Of a stretch of 64,000 nt of DNA, positions 54,448 through 62,040 are shown piece after piece. This DNA comes from Paraburkholderia sacchari. Lineage in GTDB: Bacteria; Pseudomonadota; Gammaproteobacteria; Burkholderiales; Burkholderiaceae. The stretch covers positions 747,663 to 811,662 of the forward strand of contig NZ_JTDB02000002.1 in the NCBI RefSeq assembly GCF_000785435.2, read 5' to 3'. Within the stretch, counting starts at the first letter, position 1, and each line of letters opens with the position of its first letter. Below the pieces are notes generated by a model. It saw only the letters and a list, made by a program, of their open reading frames with translations. It had not been told where the DNA came from and searched no databases. A program made the position numbers and the translations under genes.

Positions 54448-54575
54448 GCGTGTGAGTCGTGATGGCGAAGCGCATGGTCGATGCGCGCGCCGTCCGTAAA
54501 TTCCGGCCAAGCGTCCGGCAACGTTCGGCGCAAATGCAGCAGCGCGGCCTCGCCATGCACAACGGCAACGCAGCG

Positions 54576-55790
54576 TTAAAGCGGCTTCTCGTACATATAC
54601 CGGCGCGACCACGGCAGCGTATTCGCATTGCGGCCAGCCTTGCGGCAGACGATCTGGTAGATCGACACGTCGTCGTGCTTGAACGCGTAGGCGCAACCCG
54701 CCAGATAGACGCGCCAGATGCGGAACTTCTCGTCGTCGACGAGCTTTTTCGCTTCCTCGGCGTGCGCCTCGAAGTTCTCCGCCCAGATTCCGAGCGTGTG
54801 CGCATAGTGACGGCGCAGGCTCTCCACGTCAACCGCCTCGAGCCCGCCGCGCTGCGCCGCTTCGAGCGCGAGGCCGATGTGCGGCAGCTCGCCGTCGGGG
54901 AACACGTAGCGGTCGATGAACTCGCCGGCGCCCAGCGCCGCCTCGCCGCTCTCGGCATCGGTCGAAGTAATGCCGTGGTTCATGGCGATGCCGTCGTCGG
55001 CGAGCAGCTCGCGCACCTTCGTGAAATAACCGGGCAGGTTCTTGCGCCCGACATGCTCGAACATCCCCACGCTCGTGATGCGATCGAACTGGCCCTGAAT
55101 GTCGCGATAGTCCTGCAGGCGGATCTCGATGCGATCGGCGAGGCCCGCGGCCTTCACGCGCTCGGTGGCGAGGTCGAACTGGTTTTGCGAGAGCGTCACG
55201 CCCACGCAGCGCGCGCCGAACTTCTGCGCGGCGCGCAGCACGAGCGCGCCCCAGCCGCAGCCGATGTCGAGCAGCGTCTGGTCCGGCCGCAGCTGGATTT
55301 TGGTGAGGATGTGGTCGATCTTCTTGATCTGCGCGGCGGCGAGGTCTTCGTCGCCGTTCTCGAAATAGGCGCACGAATAGACCATGTTCTCGTCGAGCCA
55401 CAGCTTGTAGAACTCGTTCGAGACGTCGTAGTGGTACTGGATGGCTTTCTGGTCGGAGTTCTTCGAGTGCGTGAAGTAGCGGCGCACCCGCGCGAGCTTG
55501 CCCGCGTTCGTGATGGTGTTGCGCGCGAGCGAGTAGCCGATGTCGATGATGTCGGCGAGCTTGCCTTCGATGTCGATCTTGCCCTTCACGTAGGCCTCGC
55601 CGAGATTGTCGAGGCTCGGTTCGAGCAGCAGCGGCAGCGCCGCCGCGCTATTGACCTTTAGCGTGACCTGCGGGGCGGCGAACTGGCCGAAGTCGTACTG
55701 CTGGCCGCTCCAGAGCACGAGCCGCGCGGGCAGGTTGGCCTTCTGACGCACTTCGTCGACCCATTGAGCGAGTTTTTTCTCCCAGAACAT
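54576..55790 (-). CDS. cfa: Cyclopropane-fatty-acyl-phospholipid synthase family methyltransferase
   Basis: Cfa methylates the double bond of unsaturated membrane fatty acids to a cyclopropane ring, a stationary-phase and acid/stress adaptation. The 404-residue protein shows QYHYDVSNEFYKLWLDENMVYSCAYF, the SAM-binding LLDIGCGWGALVL (173-185), GVTLSQNQFDLA, SVGMFEHVGRKNL and GEFIDRYVFPDGELPHI. GGGAGAG precedes the ATG at 55790. A nine-copy pentanucleotide repeat lies 86-130 bases upstream of the start, in the probable control region. The gene follows pdxH on the same strand with a 217-base gap. Confidence 0.92.
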   Translation of the reverse strand: MFWEKKLAQWVDEVRQKANLPARLVLWSGQQYDFGQFAAPQVTLKVNSAAALPLLLEPSLDNLGEAYVKGKIDIEGKLADIIDIGYSLARNTITNAGKLARVRRYFTHSKNSDQKAIQYHYDVSNEFYKLWLDENMVYSCAYFENGDEDLAAAQIKKIDHILTKIQLRPDQTLLDIGCGWGALVLRAAQKFGARCVGVTLSQNQFDLATERVKAAGLADRIEIRLQDYRDIQGQFDRITSVGMFEHVGRKNLPGYFTKVRELLADDGIAMNHGITSTDAESGEAALGAGEFIDRYVFPDGELPHIGLALEAAQRGGLEAVDVESLRRHYAHTLGIWAENFEAHAEEAKKLVDDEKFRIWRVYLAGCAYAFKHDDVSIYQIVCRKAGRNANTLPWSRRYMYEKPL

Positions 55791-55875
55791 GCGTTTCTCT
55801 CCCTGTCAGATGAACGATTGAAGCCCAAAGACAAAAGCGAATTGCAATGCGTGCCGTGATGCAAACTGACTGGCG

Positions 55876-55920
55876 CTGCGCTGCGCTGCGCTGCGCTGCG
55901 CTGCGCTGCGCTGCGCTGCG
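55876..55920. repeat. Nine tandem copies of CTGCG upstream of cfa
   Basis: CTGCG is repeated nine times without a mismatch, with one degenerate unit on each side (TGGCG before, CCGCG after). It lies between the pdxH stop (56008) and the cfa start (55790), outside any supported gene. Arrays of this kind change copy number by slipped-strand mispairing; upstream of a promoter they can alter spacing and expression. The array is seen; a phase-varying role is inferred. Confidence 0.9.
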
Positions 55921-56007
55921 CCGCGGCGAAGCGCGGCGCGCGTGATGCAGGGGTGTTGCAGGGTGTTGCGGATCAGACCAGCGAAACTTTCGGGATGTGC
56001 CTCTGGA

Positions 56008-56643
56008 TCAGGGCGCGAGCCGCTCGATGCGCCACGTTGCGCCGTCCCTGGTATAGCGGATACGGTCGTGCAGCCGCGACGGACGCCCTTGCCAGAATTC
56101 GATGGCGGCCGGCACGAGCCGGTAGCCGCCCCAATGCGGCGGACGCGGCGGCTGCTCGCCGTACTGCGCGCTAACTTCGCGCTCGCGCGCTTCGAGTTCG
56201 GCGCGGCTGCCGATCACGGCGCTTTGCTCCGAGACCCACGCGCCAATGCGCGAGCCGAGCGGGCGCGAGTGGAAATACGCATCGCTTTCCGCATCGCTGG
56301 TTTTTTCGACCCGGCCTTCGATGCGCACCTGGCGCTCGAGCTCGATCCAGTGAAACAGCAGCGCCGCGTGCGGATTCGCGGCAAGCTCGCGGCCCTTGCG
56401 GCTCTCGTAGTTGGTGAAGAAAACGAAGCCGCGCTCGTCCACGGCCTTGATCAGCAGGATGCGCGCGGCGGGGCGGCCGTCCTGGTCGACGGTTGCGACG
56501 GTCATCGCGTTGGGTTCGGGCAGCCTGGCGTCGAGCGCCTGGTTGAACCAGGTCTGGAATTGGCGGATCGGGTCGGGGTCGACGTCGGAGGTGTCGAGCG
56601 AACCGAGTGAGTAATTCTTGCGGAGGTTGGCGAGCGAGGTCAT
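56008..56643 (-). CDS. pdxH: Pyridoxamine 5'-phosphate oxidase PdxH
   Basis: PdxH is an FMN enzyme that makes pyridoxal phosphate from the pyridoxine or pyridoxamine phosphate. The 211-residue product has [79 protein letters not shown] and the C-terminal [14 protein letters not shown]. The start ATG at 56643 is the natural one. It is divergent from tcdA over 181 bases. PLP made here is used by several enzymes encoded in the window (KynU, the PabC part of PabBC, YggS as carrier). Confidence 0.95.
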   Translation of the reverse strand: MTSLANLRKNYSLGSLDTSDVDPDPIRQFQTWFNQALDARLPEPNAMTVATVDQDGRPAARILLIKAVDERGFVFFTNYESRKGRELAANPHAALLFHWIELERQVRIEGRVEKTSDAESDAYFHSRPLGSRIGAWVSEQSAVIGSRAELEAREREVSAQYGEQPPRPPHWGGYRLVPAAIEFWQGRPSRLHDRIRYTRDGATWRIERLAP

Positions 56644-56824
56644 TTTTTATGCAAACGCTTCAATGCGGACAAGTATATAGAACACGGCGCGAACATTGCG
56701 CGAAGGCGGTGGCAAAGCGGTGGCCAATGGGCAGGGCGCGCGCGTTTGGTCGCGATCGGGCAAAATACCGGCTGCCTGGGACCGTGGCAGTGCGCGATCG
56801 GTCCGCTTTCGACCCGCTATCGCC

Positions 56825-57706
56825 ATGTCCAGTACTCCGCTTTCCGCCACAGCCGGTTCGACCGGCCTCGCTGATCTTACCGCGCCCGCTTCAACCGATG
56901 TTGCCGACCGGGCGCGCCGCTTTGGCGGTGTGGCGCGGCTTTACGGCGCACCCGCGCTGGCGGCCTTCGAGCGCGCGCACGTTGCCGTGATCGGCATTGG
57001 CGGCGTGGGATCGTGGGTCGCGGAGGCGCTCGCGCGCAGCGCGATCGGCACGCTCACGCTCATCGATCTCGACAACGTCGCGGAGAGCAATACCAACCGC
57101 CAGATTCACGCGCTCGACGGCAATTACGGCAAGCCGAAGGTCGAGGCGATGGCCGAGCGCATCAAGCTCATCGATCCGGCCTGCGACTTGCGGCTCGTCG
57201 AGGATTTTGTCGATCCGTCGAACTTCGATGCGCTGCTTGGCGGCGGCTTCGATTTCGTCGTGGACGCCATCGACAGCGTGCGCACCAAGACCGCGCTGAT
57301 CGCCTGGTGCGTCGAGCACCGCGTGCCGCTCATCACCGTGGGCGGGGCGGGCGGCCAGCTCGATCCCACGCGCATTCGCATCGACGATCTCGCGCTCACG
57401 ATTCAGGATCCGCTGCTCTCGAAGGTGCGCGGGCAACTGCGCAAGCACCACGGCTTTCCGCGCGGCCCGAAGGCGCGCTTCAAGGTGAGCGCCGTGTATT
57501 CCGACGAGCCGCTCATCTACCCCGAAGCGGCGGTGTGCGATATCGACAACGAGGCCGAGCACGTGAGCACTTCGCCGGGCCACCACGGGCCCGTGGGCCT
57601 GAATTGCGCGGGTTTTGGTTCGAGTGTGTGCGTGACGGCGAGCTTCGGTTTTGCGGCGGCGGCGTATGTGCTGCGCGCGCTTGCGCATGGGGCGGCGGCG
57701 GGCTGA
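56825..57706 (+). CDS. tcdA: tRNA threonylcarbamoyladenosine dehydratase TcdA
   Basis: TcdA is an E1-like ATP-dependent enzyme that converts t6A37 of tRNA to its cyclic form. From the ATG at 56825 it has 293 residues. The adenylation site has VAVIGIGGVGSWVAEALARS (53-72), DLDNVAESNTNRQIHALDG and FDFVVDAIDSVRTK. The C-terminal part has HGFPRGPKARFKVSAVYSDE and GFGSSVCVTASFGFAAAA, as in TcdA/CsdL. The upstream 43 codons that could extend the frame are basic and not TcdA-like. The other end of the t6A pathway, tsaE, is at the right edge of the window. Confidence 0.93.
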   Translation: MSSTPLSATAGSTGLADLTAPASTDVADRARRFGGVARLYGAPALAAFERAHVAVIGIGGVGSWVAEALARSAIGTLTLIDLDNVAESNTNRQIHALDGNYGKPKVEAMAERIKLIDPACDLRLVEDFVDPSNFDALLGGGFDFVVDAIDSVRTKTALIAWCVEHRVPLITVGGAGGQLDPTRIRIDDLALTIQDPLLSKVRGQLRKHHGFPRGPKARFKVSAVYSDEPLIYPEAAVCDIDNEAEHVSTSPGHHGPVGLNCAGFGSSVCVTASFGFAAAAYVLRALAHGAAAG

Positions 57707-57842
57707 CGCCGTCCTGACCGCGTATATCCGATTGCGTCGAAGCCGCGCCCAGCCTCGCCACACATTCCGACCCTGCGCATCAGTGATTTTGGTAATCACA
57801 TTCGACGCGCTGTTTGCCGGTAATACGGCCACGCTGAGGCGC

Positions 57843-58145
57843 TTAATTGTCGTCCCCGAGCCTGGCTGGAATATCCATCTGTTGATGCAGGATGCGGATC
57901 ACGTCGATCAGCGCCGGCGATTGCTTGAAAAACACGACATGCATTCCAACCAGCGCTTTCCTGTAGCCTTCCCGCACCTCTTCGGCAGACAGACTTGGCT
58001 GAGTGCTGTCGGCCAAACCGACAATGGTGCTTTCGATGCTCAGAATGTAACGCTCAGCCTGCGACTCTCCCCATCTGGCGACGGTGTAATCCCAGATCTC
58101 GTCAAGGTCGCGCTCGGCCGCCGGAGAGAGAACATACGCTCTCAT
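57843..58145 (-). CDS. parE: ParE-family toxin
   Basis: ParE toxins inhibit DNA gyrase. The 100-residue product begins AYVLSPAAERDLDEIWDYTV and continues WGESQAERYILSIESTI, EEVREGYRKALVGMHVVFFK and VIRILHQQMDIPARL, the standard ParE pattern, including the conserved RILHQQMD segment near the end. It overlaps the antitoxin gene by four bases (ATGA), so translation is coupled. Located just after tcdA (convergent), it forms the third toxin-antitoxin pair in the window. Confidence 0.92.
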   Translation of the reverse strand: MRAYVLSPAAERDLDEIWDYTVARWGESQAERYILSIESTIVGLADSTQPSLSAEEVREGYRKALVGMHVVFFKQSPALIDVIRILHQQMDIPARLGDDN

Positions 58146-58384
58146 GCGGCCTTGTTCCGCTTACCCGCGACGTACTTGCGAAAATCAAACGGTCGCGACG
58201 GCCCAGAATGCTCGCCTTCGATCAGTGCGTTGCGCAGCGCCTCCAGCCTCGCTTCCTCAGTCTCAAGCAAGCGTAAGCCGGCTCGGACAACGTCGCTGGC
58301 CGTGCTGTAACGGCCGCTGCGTACGCGGTCATCGACGAATTCCGAAAAATGCTCACCGAGCGTGAACGATGTGCTTTTGCTCAT
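58142..58384 (-). CDS. parD: ParD-family antitoxin
   Basis: This 80-residue antitoxin has a ribbon-helix-helix N-terminus (FTLGEHFSEFVDDRVRSGRY followed by STASDVVRAGLRLLETEEAR). A C-terminal tail follows (ALIEGEHSGPSRPFDFRKYV) that fits ParD. GGAGGTG precedes the ATG at 58384. A perfect palindrome (58406-58426) lies just upstream, where ParD is expected to bind and repress. Together with parE it forms an intact operon. Confidence 0.92.
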   Translation of the reverse strand: MSKSTSFTLGEHFSEFVDDRVRSGRYSTASDVVRAGLRLLETEEARLEALRNALIEGEHSGPSRPFDFRKYVAGKRNKAA

Positions 58385-58405
58385 GACTCGCACCTCCTCT
58401 GCCAA

Positions 58406-58426
58406 GAATACCAATTTCTGGTATTC
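58406..58426 (-). promoter_or_regulatory. Perfect palindrome upstream of parDE, candidate ParD operator
   Basis: GAATACCA (58406-58413) and TGGTATTC (58419-58426) are exact complements around ATTTC, giving 21 bp of symmetry about 22 bases before the parD start. RHH antitoxins of this kind bind such palindromes to autoregulate. This is the cleanest operator of the three toxin-antitoxin loci. Confidence 0.75.
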
Positions 58427-59079
58427 GATGCCAGACGTTGCCCGAACATGATCGCGGCACCGATGCGGCAAGGCAGCCCGAACCCTGTTCGGATCTGACC
58501 GAACAGCGTCGAACGTGCGACAACTGGCGTACCTGTAAGGCATTTTCGCGTCGGACGAACACGGGCAGCTTTCATCAACGCCATCCCGACACCGGCGGAT
58601 ATCGATGTCCAGACGTGCTCCCGCCTGTGGACCTTTGGATTTGCTCCGCAGTGCTCCTGCGTCGGGCAGATGGATGCCTGAATGTGCTGAATGCGTTTTC
58701 CCGCCTAACTACACGACTGTGGAAGTACGCGCCTGGCGAGGATGCTTCGCATGTGACGGCGTCGCCGGGTGGGCGGCCCTTCTCGAACGAACGCAAAACG
58801 TACAAACATCTGCCGGATGAGGTCATTGCCCGTATCGAGGACGTGGTGCGCGAGGCGTTCGCTACGGCTTTAGCGCCCTCGGATATTGACGGAGACGCCC
58901 GCTCGGGGAGCCGGAGCTAATTGTCCGGCGACCCTGCAACGATCTTAATTCGAGGATGGGGCGCAGTTTCTGGTCCGGGCTGAAGAAATTTCGGGCGGAA
59001 CGACCGAATCTCAGGTCTTGGTCCTCGAATTCCCCAATTAGATAGGGTGCCGTACCGACAAGCACGCCCCGCTCCCTCA
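58427..59079. other. Gene-poor stretch next to parDE, possible remnant DNA
   Basis: About 650 bases hold no gene I can identify. Composition is less GC-rich and codon patterns in every frame are unlike neighbours. The longest rightward frame (58438-58920) gives an unrecognised product with a hydrophilic end (RKTYKHLPDEVIARIEDVV); a leftward frame (58862-59080) overlaps the cnoX stop by TGATG. It may be debris of a transferred segment that brought parDE. Confidence 0.4.
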
Positions 59080-59080
59080 T
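58862..59080 (-). CDS. Doubtful small frame coupled to the cnoX stop
   Basis: A 72-residue frame begins at ATG 59080, overlapping the cnoX stop as TGATG, the pattern of translational coupling. The product (RERGVLVGTAPYLIGEFEDQ, FGRSARNFFSPDQKLRPILE and so on) is not recognised. It uses AGG, AGA, CTA and TTA codons that the core genes here avoid, so either it is a recently acquired fragment or it is not a gene. Confidence 0.2.
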   Translation of the reverse strand: MRERGVLVGTAPYLIGEFEDQDLRFGRSARNFFSPDQKLRPILELRSLQGRRTISSGSPSGRLRQYPRALKP

Positions 59081-59928
59081 CAGTTCAACGTAGCGCTCAA
59101 CTTGCGCCGCCATTCGCTCACGAGCTGCGGTTGATGCGAAGCGAGATCGAACACCGAGAGCATGGTCTTGCGGCCGATGTCCTCGCGGAACGCGCGGTCG
59201 CGCTTGACGATCTCGAGCAGGTGTTCGAGCGCGCCCGCGTACTTGCGCCGCGCGATCAGCGCGCTCGCGAGGTCGAAGCGCGCTTCGAGGTCCTCGGGAT
59301 GCTCGGCCACGCGGGTTTCGAGCGCGTCGGTGGGCGGCAGGTCGGCGGCGGCGTCAAGCGCGTCGAGGCGCGTCTTGAGGGCGTTGAAGCGCGGGTCGAT
59401 GCCCTGCGTGGTCTTGGGCGAGAGCAGCTCGACTTCCTTGTGCGCTTCGTCGGCGCGGTTATCGGCGAGCAGCAGCTCGATCAGGTCCATGCGCGCGTCT
59501 TCCATGCCCGGGTCGAACGCGAGCGCGGCTTGCAGCGCCTCGTAAGCATCCTCGCGGCGGCCTTCGGCGAGCGCCTGCTGGGCGGCCTGGCGCGCGGCAA
59601 GCGCTGAATCCGGAATCAGCCGGTCGAGGAATTCGCGCAGCTGGCCTTCGGACAGCACGCCGATGAACTGGTCGACCGCCTGCTGGTCGGCGAACGCCAC
59701 CACGTGCGGAATGCTGCGCACCTGGAAGTGCGCGGCGAGCTCCTGGTTCTCGTCGACGTTGACCTTCACGAGCTTCCATTTGCCCGCGTATTCGGCTTCG
59801 AGTTTTTCGAGCAGCGGTCCGAGCGTCTTGCACGGGCCGCACCACGGCGCCCAGAAGTCGACCAGCACCGGCGCGAGCGCCGACGCTTCGATCACGTCCT
59901 TTTCAAAAGTGGCCAGGGTGGTATCCAT
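59080..59928 (-). CDS. cnoX: Thioredoxin-domain, TPR-like protein of the CnoX/YbbN family
   Basis: CnoX proteins are chaperone-like redox proteins that protect clients from oxidative damage and hand them to GroEL or DnaK. The 282-residue product has an N-terminal thioredoxin fold with FWAPWCGPCKTL (C30, C33) and the cis-Pro segment RSIPHVVAF. A C-terminal helical-repeat part follows (AQQALAEGRREDAYEALQAA, DARMDLIELLLADNRADEAH, ARFDLASALIARRKYAGALE), the TPR-like half of the family. Unlike E. coli CnoX, which has a Ser-x-x-Cys site, this protein keeps both Cys residues, as in several other bacteria. The start ATG at 59928 is natural. The pirin gene lies 66 bases upstream on the same strand. 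Confidence 0.9.
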   Translation of the reverse strand: MDTTLATFEKDVIEASALAPVLVDFWAPWCGPCKTLGPLLEKLEAEYAGKWKLVKVNVDENQELAAHFQVRSIPHVVAFADQQAVDQFIGVLSEGQLREFLDRLIPDSALAARQAAQQALAEGRREDAYEALQAALAFDPGMEDARMDLIELLLADNRADEAHKEVELLSPKTTQGIDPRFNALKTRLDALDAAADLPPTDALETRVAEHPEDLEARFDLASALIARRKYAGALEHLLEIVKRDRAFREDIGRKTMLSVFDLASHQPQLVSEWRRKLSATLN

Positions 59929-59994
59929 TAGGTCCTCGTTGGGAAAAATCCATTACGCACGATGAGCGTAAAGATGAGGGCGGATCGGCGCGCT

Positions 59995-60879
59995 TCAATC
60001 CCGCGGTTTCTTTTCGGGCAGCGGAATCCATTCGGTTTCGCCGGGGACGTGCCCCATTTCCTGGCGCGTCCACGCGTCCTTGGCGGCCTCGATCTTCTCG
60101 CGCGAACTGGCGACGAAATTCCATTCGATGAAGCGCTCGCCCGCGAGCTTCTCGCCTCCGAGCAGCATCACGCGTGCCCCGCTGGTGCTCGCGAGCGTGA
60201 CGGTTTCGCCCGGTTCCAGCACGGCCATCGTGTACTGCTCGAGCGGCGTGCCGTCGATCGACAGGTCGCCTTCGACGAGATAGACGCCGCGCTCCTCGTG
60301 CTCGGCGTCGAGCGCGATGGCGCTGCCCGGCGCGAAGTCGGCGGCCACGTAGAGCGTGCCGGAGAACGTTGCGACGGGCGAGGTCGCGCCGAACGCCGTG
60401 CCCGCGATCACGCGCATCGAGACGCCGTTGCGCTCGAGGTTCGGCAGCGTGTCGGCGGCGTGATGGAAGAACGACGGCTCGGTGTCCTCGTGCTCGAGCG
60501 GCAGCGCCACCCAGGTCTGGATGCCGTGCATGGTGAGGCCGGTCTGGCGCGCTTCGTCGGGTGTGCGCTCCGAATGGACGATGCCGCGCCCGGCCGTCAT
60601 CCAGTTGACGTCGCCGGGGACGATCTTCTGCGCCGAGCCGATGCTGTCGCGATGCATGAGCGCGCCGTCGAACAGATAGGTAACGGTGGCGAGGCCGATA
60701 TGCGGATGCGGGCGCACGTCGACACCGGCGCCGGGCGCGAGCGTGGCTGGCCCCATGTGATCGAAGAAGATGAACGGGCCGACGAGGCGCGCGGCCATCG
60801 CGGGCAGCACGCGGCGTACATAGAGATTGCCGATGTCGCGCTGATGGGGCTTGAGAACCGCTTTGATCGATGAGGACAT
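59995..60879 (-). CDS. Pirin-family protein
   Basis: This is a cupin-fold metal-binding protein of 294 residues. The metal site is visible: RPHPHIGLATVTYLFDG (H58, H60) and MTAGRGIVHSERTPDE (H102, E104). MHGIQTWVALPLEHEDTEPS and the C-terminal cupin block (VMLLGGEKLAGERFIEWNFV) match bacterial pirins such as YhhW, some of which have quercetinase-like activity. The true role is unknown. It is probably co-transcribed with cnoX (66 bases) and is divergent from the EamA gene over 186 bases. Confidence 0.92.
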   Translation of the reverse strand: MSSSIKAVLKPHQRDIGNLYVRRVLPAMAARLVGPFIFFDHMGPATLAPGAGVDVRPHPHIGLATVTYLFDGALMHRDSIGSAQKIVPGDVNWMTAGRGIVHSERTPDEARQTGLTMHGIQTWVALPLEHEDTEPSFFHHAADTLPNLERNGVSMRVIAGTAFGATSPVATFSGTLYVAADFAPGSAIALDAEHEERGVYLVEGDLSIDGTPLEQYTMAVLEPGETVTLASTSGARVMLLGGEKLAGERFIEWNFVASSREKIEAAKDAWTRQEMGHVPGETEWIPLPEKKPRD

Positions 60880-61065
60880 GAACGCTTCCTTGATGGGTCG
60901 GACGGCACGAATAAAGGCACGGCGGAGGGCAGCGCGAGGGGTGCAGCGCGCGAGCAGGCGCTCATTCTAACGCCGGGCTCGCCGGTGCGCCGCGAGGTCC
61001 GCGAGCACGCGCGCGCGCAGGCCGGTAAACTCGCGGTTTCGACTGAACAATAGGCGGAGCCGGAG

Positions 61066-61983
61066 ATGTCACCGAAGGACTTGCTGAGTGCGCTCGTGGT
61101 CGTACTCGCGTGGGGCGTGAATTTCGTGGTGATCAAGGTGGGACTGCATGGCGTGCCGCCGCTGCTGCTGGGCGCGCTGCGCTTCATGCTGGCGGCGTTT
61201 CCCGCGGTGCTGTTCGTCAAGCGCCCGAAATTGCCGCTGCGCTGGCTGCTCGCTTACGGCGCGACGATCTCGTTCGGCCAGTTCGTGTTTCTCTTCACGG
61301 CCATGTACGTGGGCATGCCCGCCGGGCTCGCCTCGGTCGTGCTGCAGGCGCAGGCGTTCTTCACGCTCGTGTTCGCGGCGATTTTCCTTGGCGAGCGCTT
61401 TCGCGCGCAGAACGTGTTCGGCCTGCTGATCGCGGCGTGCGGGCTGGCGGTGATCGGCCTGCAATCGTCTTCCGCGGCGGCGGGCTCGGGCGCGCAGGCG
61501 ATGACCGTGGCCGGCTTCCTGCTCACGCTGTGCTCGGCCTGCATGTGGGCGCTCGGCAACATCGTCACGAAGAAGGCGGGGAAGGTGGATCTCGTCGGGC
61601 TCGTGGTGTGGGGGAGCCTGATTCCGCCGCTGCCGTTTCTCGCGCTTTCGTTCTTCGTCGAGGGGCCGCAGCGCATCGAGGCGGCGCTCGGGGGCATCGG
61701 CGTCGATTCGATCGGCGCTATCGTCTATCTCGCGTTCGTGGCCACGATACTCGGCTACAGCCTCTGGAGCCGGCTGCTCTCGAAGTATCCGGCAAGCCAG
61801 GTCGCGCCGTTTTCGCTGCTCGTGCCGATTGTCGGACTGGCGGCCGCGGCGCTGCTGCTCGGCGAGCGCCTTTCCGCCGTGCAGATCGGCGGCGCGGCGC
61901 TCGTGATGGCCGGGCTGGCCGTGAATGTGTTTGGCGGGAGGATCGGGGCGCGGCTCGCGGCGATGCTGGCCGTGCGCTCCTGA
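61066..61983 (+). CDS. EamA-family (DMT) inner-membrane exporter
   Basis: This 305-residue protein has about ten hydrophobic spans arranged as two EamA repeats, beginning SPKDLLSALVVVLAWGVNFV and with the second repeat starting near residue 148. It belongs to the drug/metabolite transporter group whose founding member exports O-acetylserine and cysteine. WGVNFVVIKVGL, PAGLASVVLQAQAFFTLVFA and ASQVAPFSLLVPIVGLAAAA are typical. GGAG sits close to the ATG. The substrate is unknown. It is convergent with amiC and ends before a strong hairpin. Confidence 0.88.
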   Translation: MSPKDLLSALVVVLAWGVNFVVIKVGLHGVPPLLLGALRFMLAAFPAVLFVKRPKLPLRWLLAYGATISFGQFVFLFTAMYVGMPAGLASVVLQAQAFFTLVFAAIFLGERFRAQNVFGLLIAACGLAVIGLQSSSAAAGSGAQAMTVAGFLLTLCSACMWALGNIVTKKAGKVDLVGLVVWGSLIPPLPFLALSFFVEGPQRIEAALGGIGVDSIGAIVYLAFVATILGYSLWSRLLSKYPASQVAPFSLLVPIVGLAAAALLLGERLSAVQIGGAALVMAGLAVNVFGGRIGARLAAMLAVRS

Positions 61984-61995
61984 GCGGGATCGTGC

Positions 61996-62027
61996 GCCGC
62001 TCGCTTCAGAATTCGGAAGCGAGCGGC
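61996..62027. terminator. Convergent hairpin between the EamA gene and amiC
   Basis: GCCGCTCGCTTC (61996-62007) and GAAGCGAGCGGC (62016-62027) are exact 12-bp complements around 8 bases, 12 bases past the EamA stop and 13 bases past the amiC stop on the other strand. There is no clear T-run on either side, so termination efficiency is uncertain. Confidence 0.6.
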
Positions 62028-62040
62028 AATTCGATCGGTC

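Noticed and set aside
55876..55920. CRISPR-like array
   Set aside because: The unit is only 5 bp, with no spacers and no cas genes nearby; it is a simple sequence repeat.
59080..59928. Reading the CnoX-like protein as ordinary thioredoxin
   Set aside because: It is 282 residues long with a helical-repeat C-terminal half, unlike thioredoxin of about 108 residues.
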